Assembly (NCBI GenBank): GCA_026706505.1
Contig: JAPOYQ010000454.1
Location: forward strand, 4,100 to 11,029
Source of the DNA: Gemmatimonadota bacterium
GTDB lineage: Bacteria; Latescibacterota; UBA2968; UBA8231
Reading direction: 5' to 3'
DNA: 6,930 bases
Position numbers and translations under genes: made by a program. Below are positions 6,443 through 6,930 of the stretch, one piece after another. Numbering within the stretch: the first letter of the stretch is position 1; the number at the start of each line of letters is the position of its first letter. The notes beneath the pieces were generated by a model. The model searched no databases. It saw only the letters and a program-made list of their open reading frames with translations, and was not told the origin of the DNA.

Positions 6443-6862
6443 CTATCCTTCTCCGCTCTTGGCGAAGGCGATGGCCTCAATGCCTTCGCCGCGGGCGATG
6501 TCCATTACCTGCACTACATAAGAGTGAGGTATTGAACGCGCGGACTCCAAGATCACGTTCTTGGTGTTGTCGGCCTCGATGACTTGACGGATCTTTTCCG
6601 CCAATCTCGCCTTATCCGTGACCTCGCCGTTGACCTGAATCGTCTGATCTGGATCAATCACGATGTTCATGTCCTTGGTTGCCCTCGACTCGCCTTCGCC
6701 GCCCGGCAGATCTACGCTCAGACCCTTGGGATTGACGAAAGTGGTCGCCACCATGAAGAAAACCAACAGCAAGAACATGCAGTTGATCAGCGGAGTCAGA
6801 TCCGGGTTTTCCGAGGTCTTAAAGGCACTTTTGCCATATCCGCTTTTTCGTCTCTGCCGCAT
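6443..6862 (-). CDS. ExbD/TolR-family biopolymer transport protein (first of two), with Asn at the usual Asp position
   Basis: A 139-residue protein, the usual ExbD/TolR length. A short basic cytoplasmic N-terminus (residues 1-21) leads into a single membrane helix at about 22-43 with the family signature LTPLINCMFLLLVFFMV, then a periplasmic domain (about 50-139) with the ExbD pattern of NGEVTDKARL and a C-terminal YVVQVMDIARGEGIEAIAFA. ExbD works with ExbB in the inner membrane to convert proton-motive force into movement of a periplasmic partner such as TonB or TolA. In the family the fourth residue after TP is normally the protonatable Asp; here it is Asn27 (codon AAC, 6784-6782). The start is ATG 6862, preceded by a weak purine-rich stretch (AGAAAGAGA). 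The stop overlaps the ribosome binding site of the next ExbD gene, so translation is probably coupled. Family assignment is secure; the client is not visible. Confidence 0.93.
   Translation of the reverse strand: MRQRRKSGYGKSAFKTSENPDLTPLINCMFLLLVFFMVATTFVNPKGLSVDLPGGEGESRATKDMNIVIDPDQTIQVNGEVTDKARLAEKIRQVIEADNTKNVILESARSIPHSYVVQVMDIARGEGIEAIAFAKSGEG
6446..6450 (-). promoter_or_regulatory. Ribosome binding site that sets the start of the second ExbD
   Basis: AAGGA lies 7 bases upstream of ATG 6438 and inside the last codons of the first ExbD gene, overlapping its stop region. It argues for the shorter 139-residue product over the ATG at 6480 and suggests translational coupling of the two ExbD proteins. 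Confidence 0.75.
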
Positions 6863-6880
6863 CGCAGCGTCTCTTTCTGC

Positions 6881-6930
6881 CTAGCTGGCTTCCTGCTGGC
6901 TGGCCTGAAAGCGCACCAGCAGGGTATTGG
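6881..6930 (-). CDS. ExbB/TolQ/MotA-family proton channel protein, C-terminal end only (partial)
   Basis: Only the last 15 codons and a TAG stop (6883-6881) are inside the window; they read NTLLVRFQASQQEAS. The start lies beyond the right edge. The residues alone do not identify the family. The call rests mainly on context: the stop is 18 bases before a clear ExbD gene that is itself followed by a second ExbD gene, and exbB/tolQ normally precedes exbD/tolR. An open frame running off the edge with a short polar tail after an N-T-L-L stretch fits the end of the last helix of an ExbB-type inner-membrane protein. ExbB forms the pentameric channel that surrounds the ExbD transmembrane helices and uses proton flow to drive an outer-membrane process. 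It is very likely cotranscribed with the ExbD genes. Confidence 0.6.
   Translation of the reverse strand, partial: NTLLVRFQASQQEAS

Noticed and set aside
6892..6923. Inverted repeat CCTGCTGG/CCAGCAGG near the right edge
   Set aside because: It is an 8-bp stem with a 16-base loop, inside the exbB coding end, with no T-tract on the minus strand, so it is not a convincing terminator or operator.

Overview
The window reads as one continuous stretch of minus-strand genes from a Gram-negative (diderm) bacterium. Evidence for an outer membrane is an ExbB/ExbD-type energy-transducing module, a SurA-like periplasmic chaperone and four predicted lipoproteins, three of them with convincing lipid-attachment cysteines. 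Base composition is moderately GC-rich. The mixture (paired ExbD proteins, a lipoprotein with a formylglycine-generating-enzyme-like fold, an OPT-like multipass membrane protein and a leucine-rich-repeat lipoprotein) is more typical of myxobacteria-like or uncultivated lineages than of Enterobacteria. I cannot name the phylum from the sequence alone.

Layout, in the direction of transcription (right to left): (1) 6930-6881, the last residues of an ExbB/TolQ/MotA-family protein, cut by the window edge; (2) 6862-6443, first ExbD/TolR protein; (3) 6438-6019, second ExbD/TolR protein; (4) 5987-5220, a lipoprotein of unknown function; (5) 5166-5132, a strong hairpin followed by a short U-run, shaped like an intrinsic terminator and ending right at the next ATG; (6) 5131-3479, a SurA-like protein with a duplicated chaperone-plus-parvulin module; (7) 3458-1462, an OPT-like transporter-type membrane protein whose first ~63 codons are in a different frame from the rest; (8) 1450-620, a lipoprotein with a FGE-sulfatase/SUMF1-type domain; (9) about 618 to 1, the N-terminal part of a leucine-rich-repeat lipoprotein that runs off the left edge.

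The gaps are tiny (4 to 31 bases) except for the 88 bases holding the hairpin, so the genes probably form two transcription units: an exbB-exbD-exbD-lipoprotein unit, and a surA-like/OPT-like/SUMF1-like/LRR unit, possibly linked by read-through. The common theme is the cell envelope: proton-motive-force transduction, folding of exported proteins, inner-membrane transport and surface or periplasmic lipoproteins.

The points most worth a second look are: the Asp-to-Asn change at the proton-carrying position of the first ExbD while the second keeps Asp; loss of the parvulin histidines in both halves of the SurA-like protein; the terminator-like hairpin abutting a start codon; the frameshift in the OPT-like gene; and a FGE-fold protein lacking the catalytic cysteine pair. 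No mobile element, CRISPR array or RNA gene was seen. Nothing here proves a new system.
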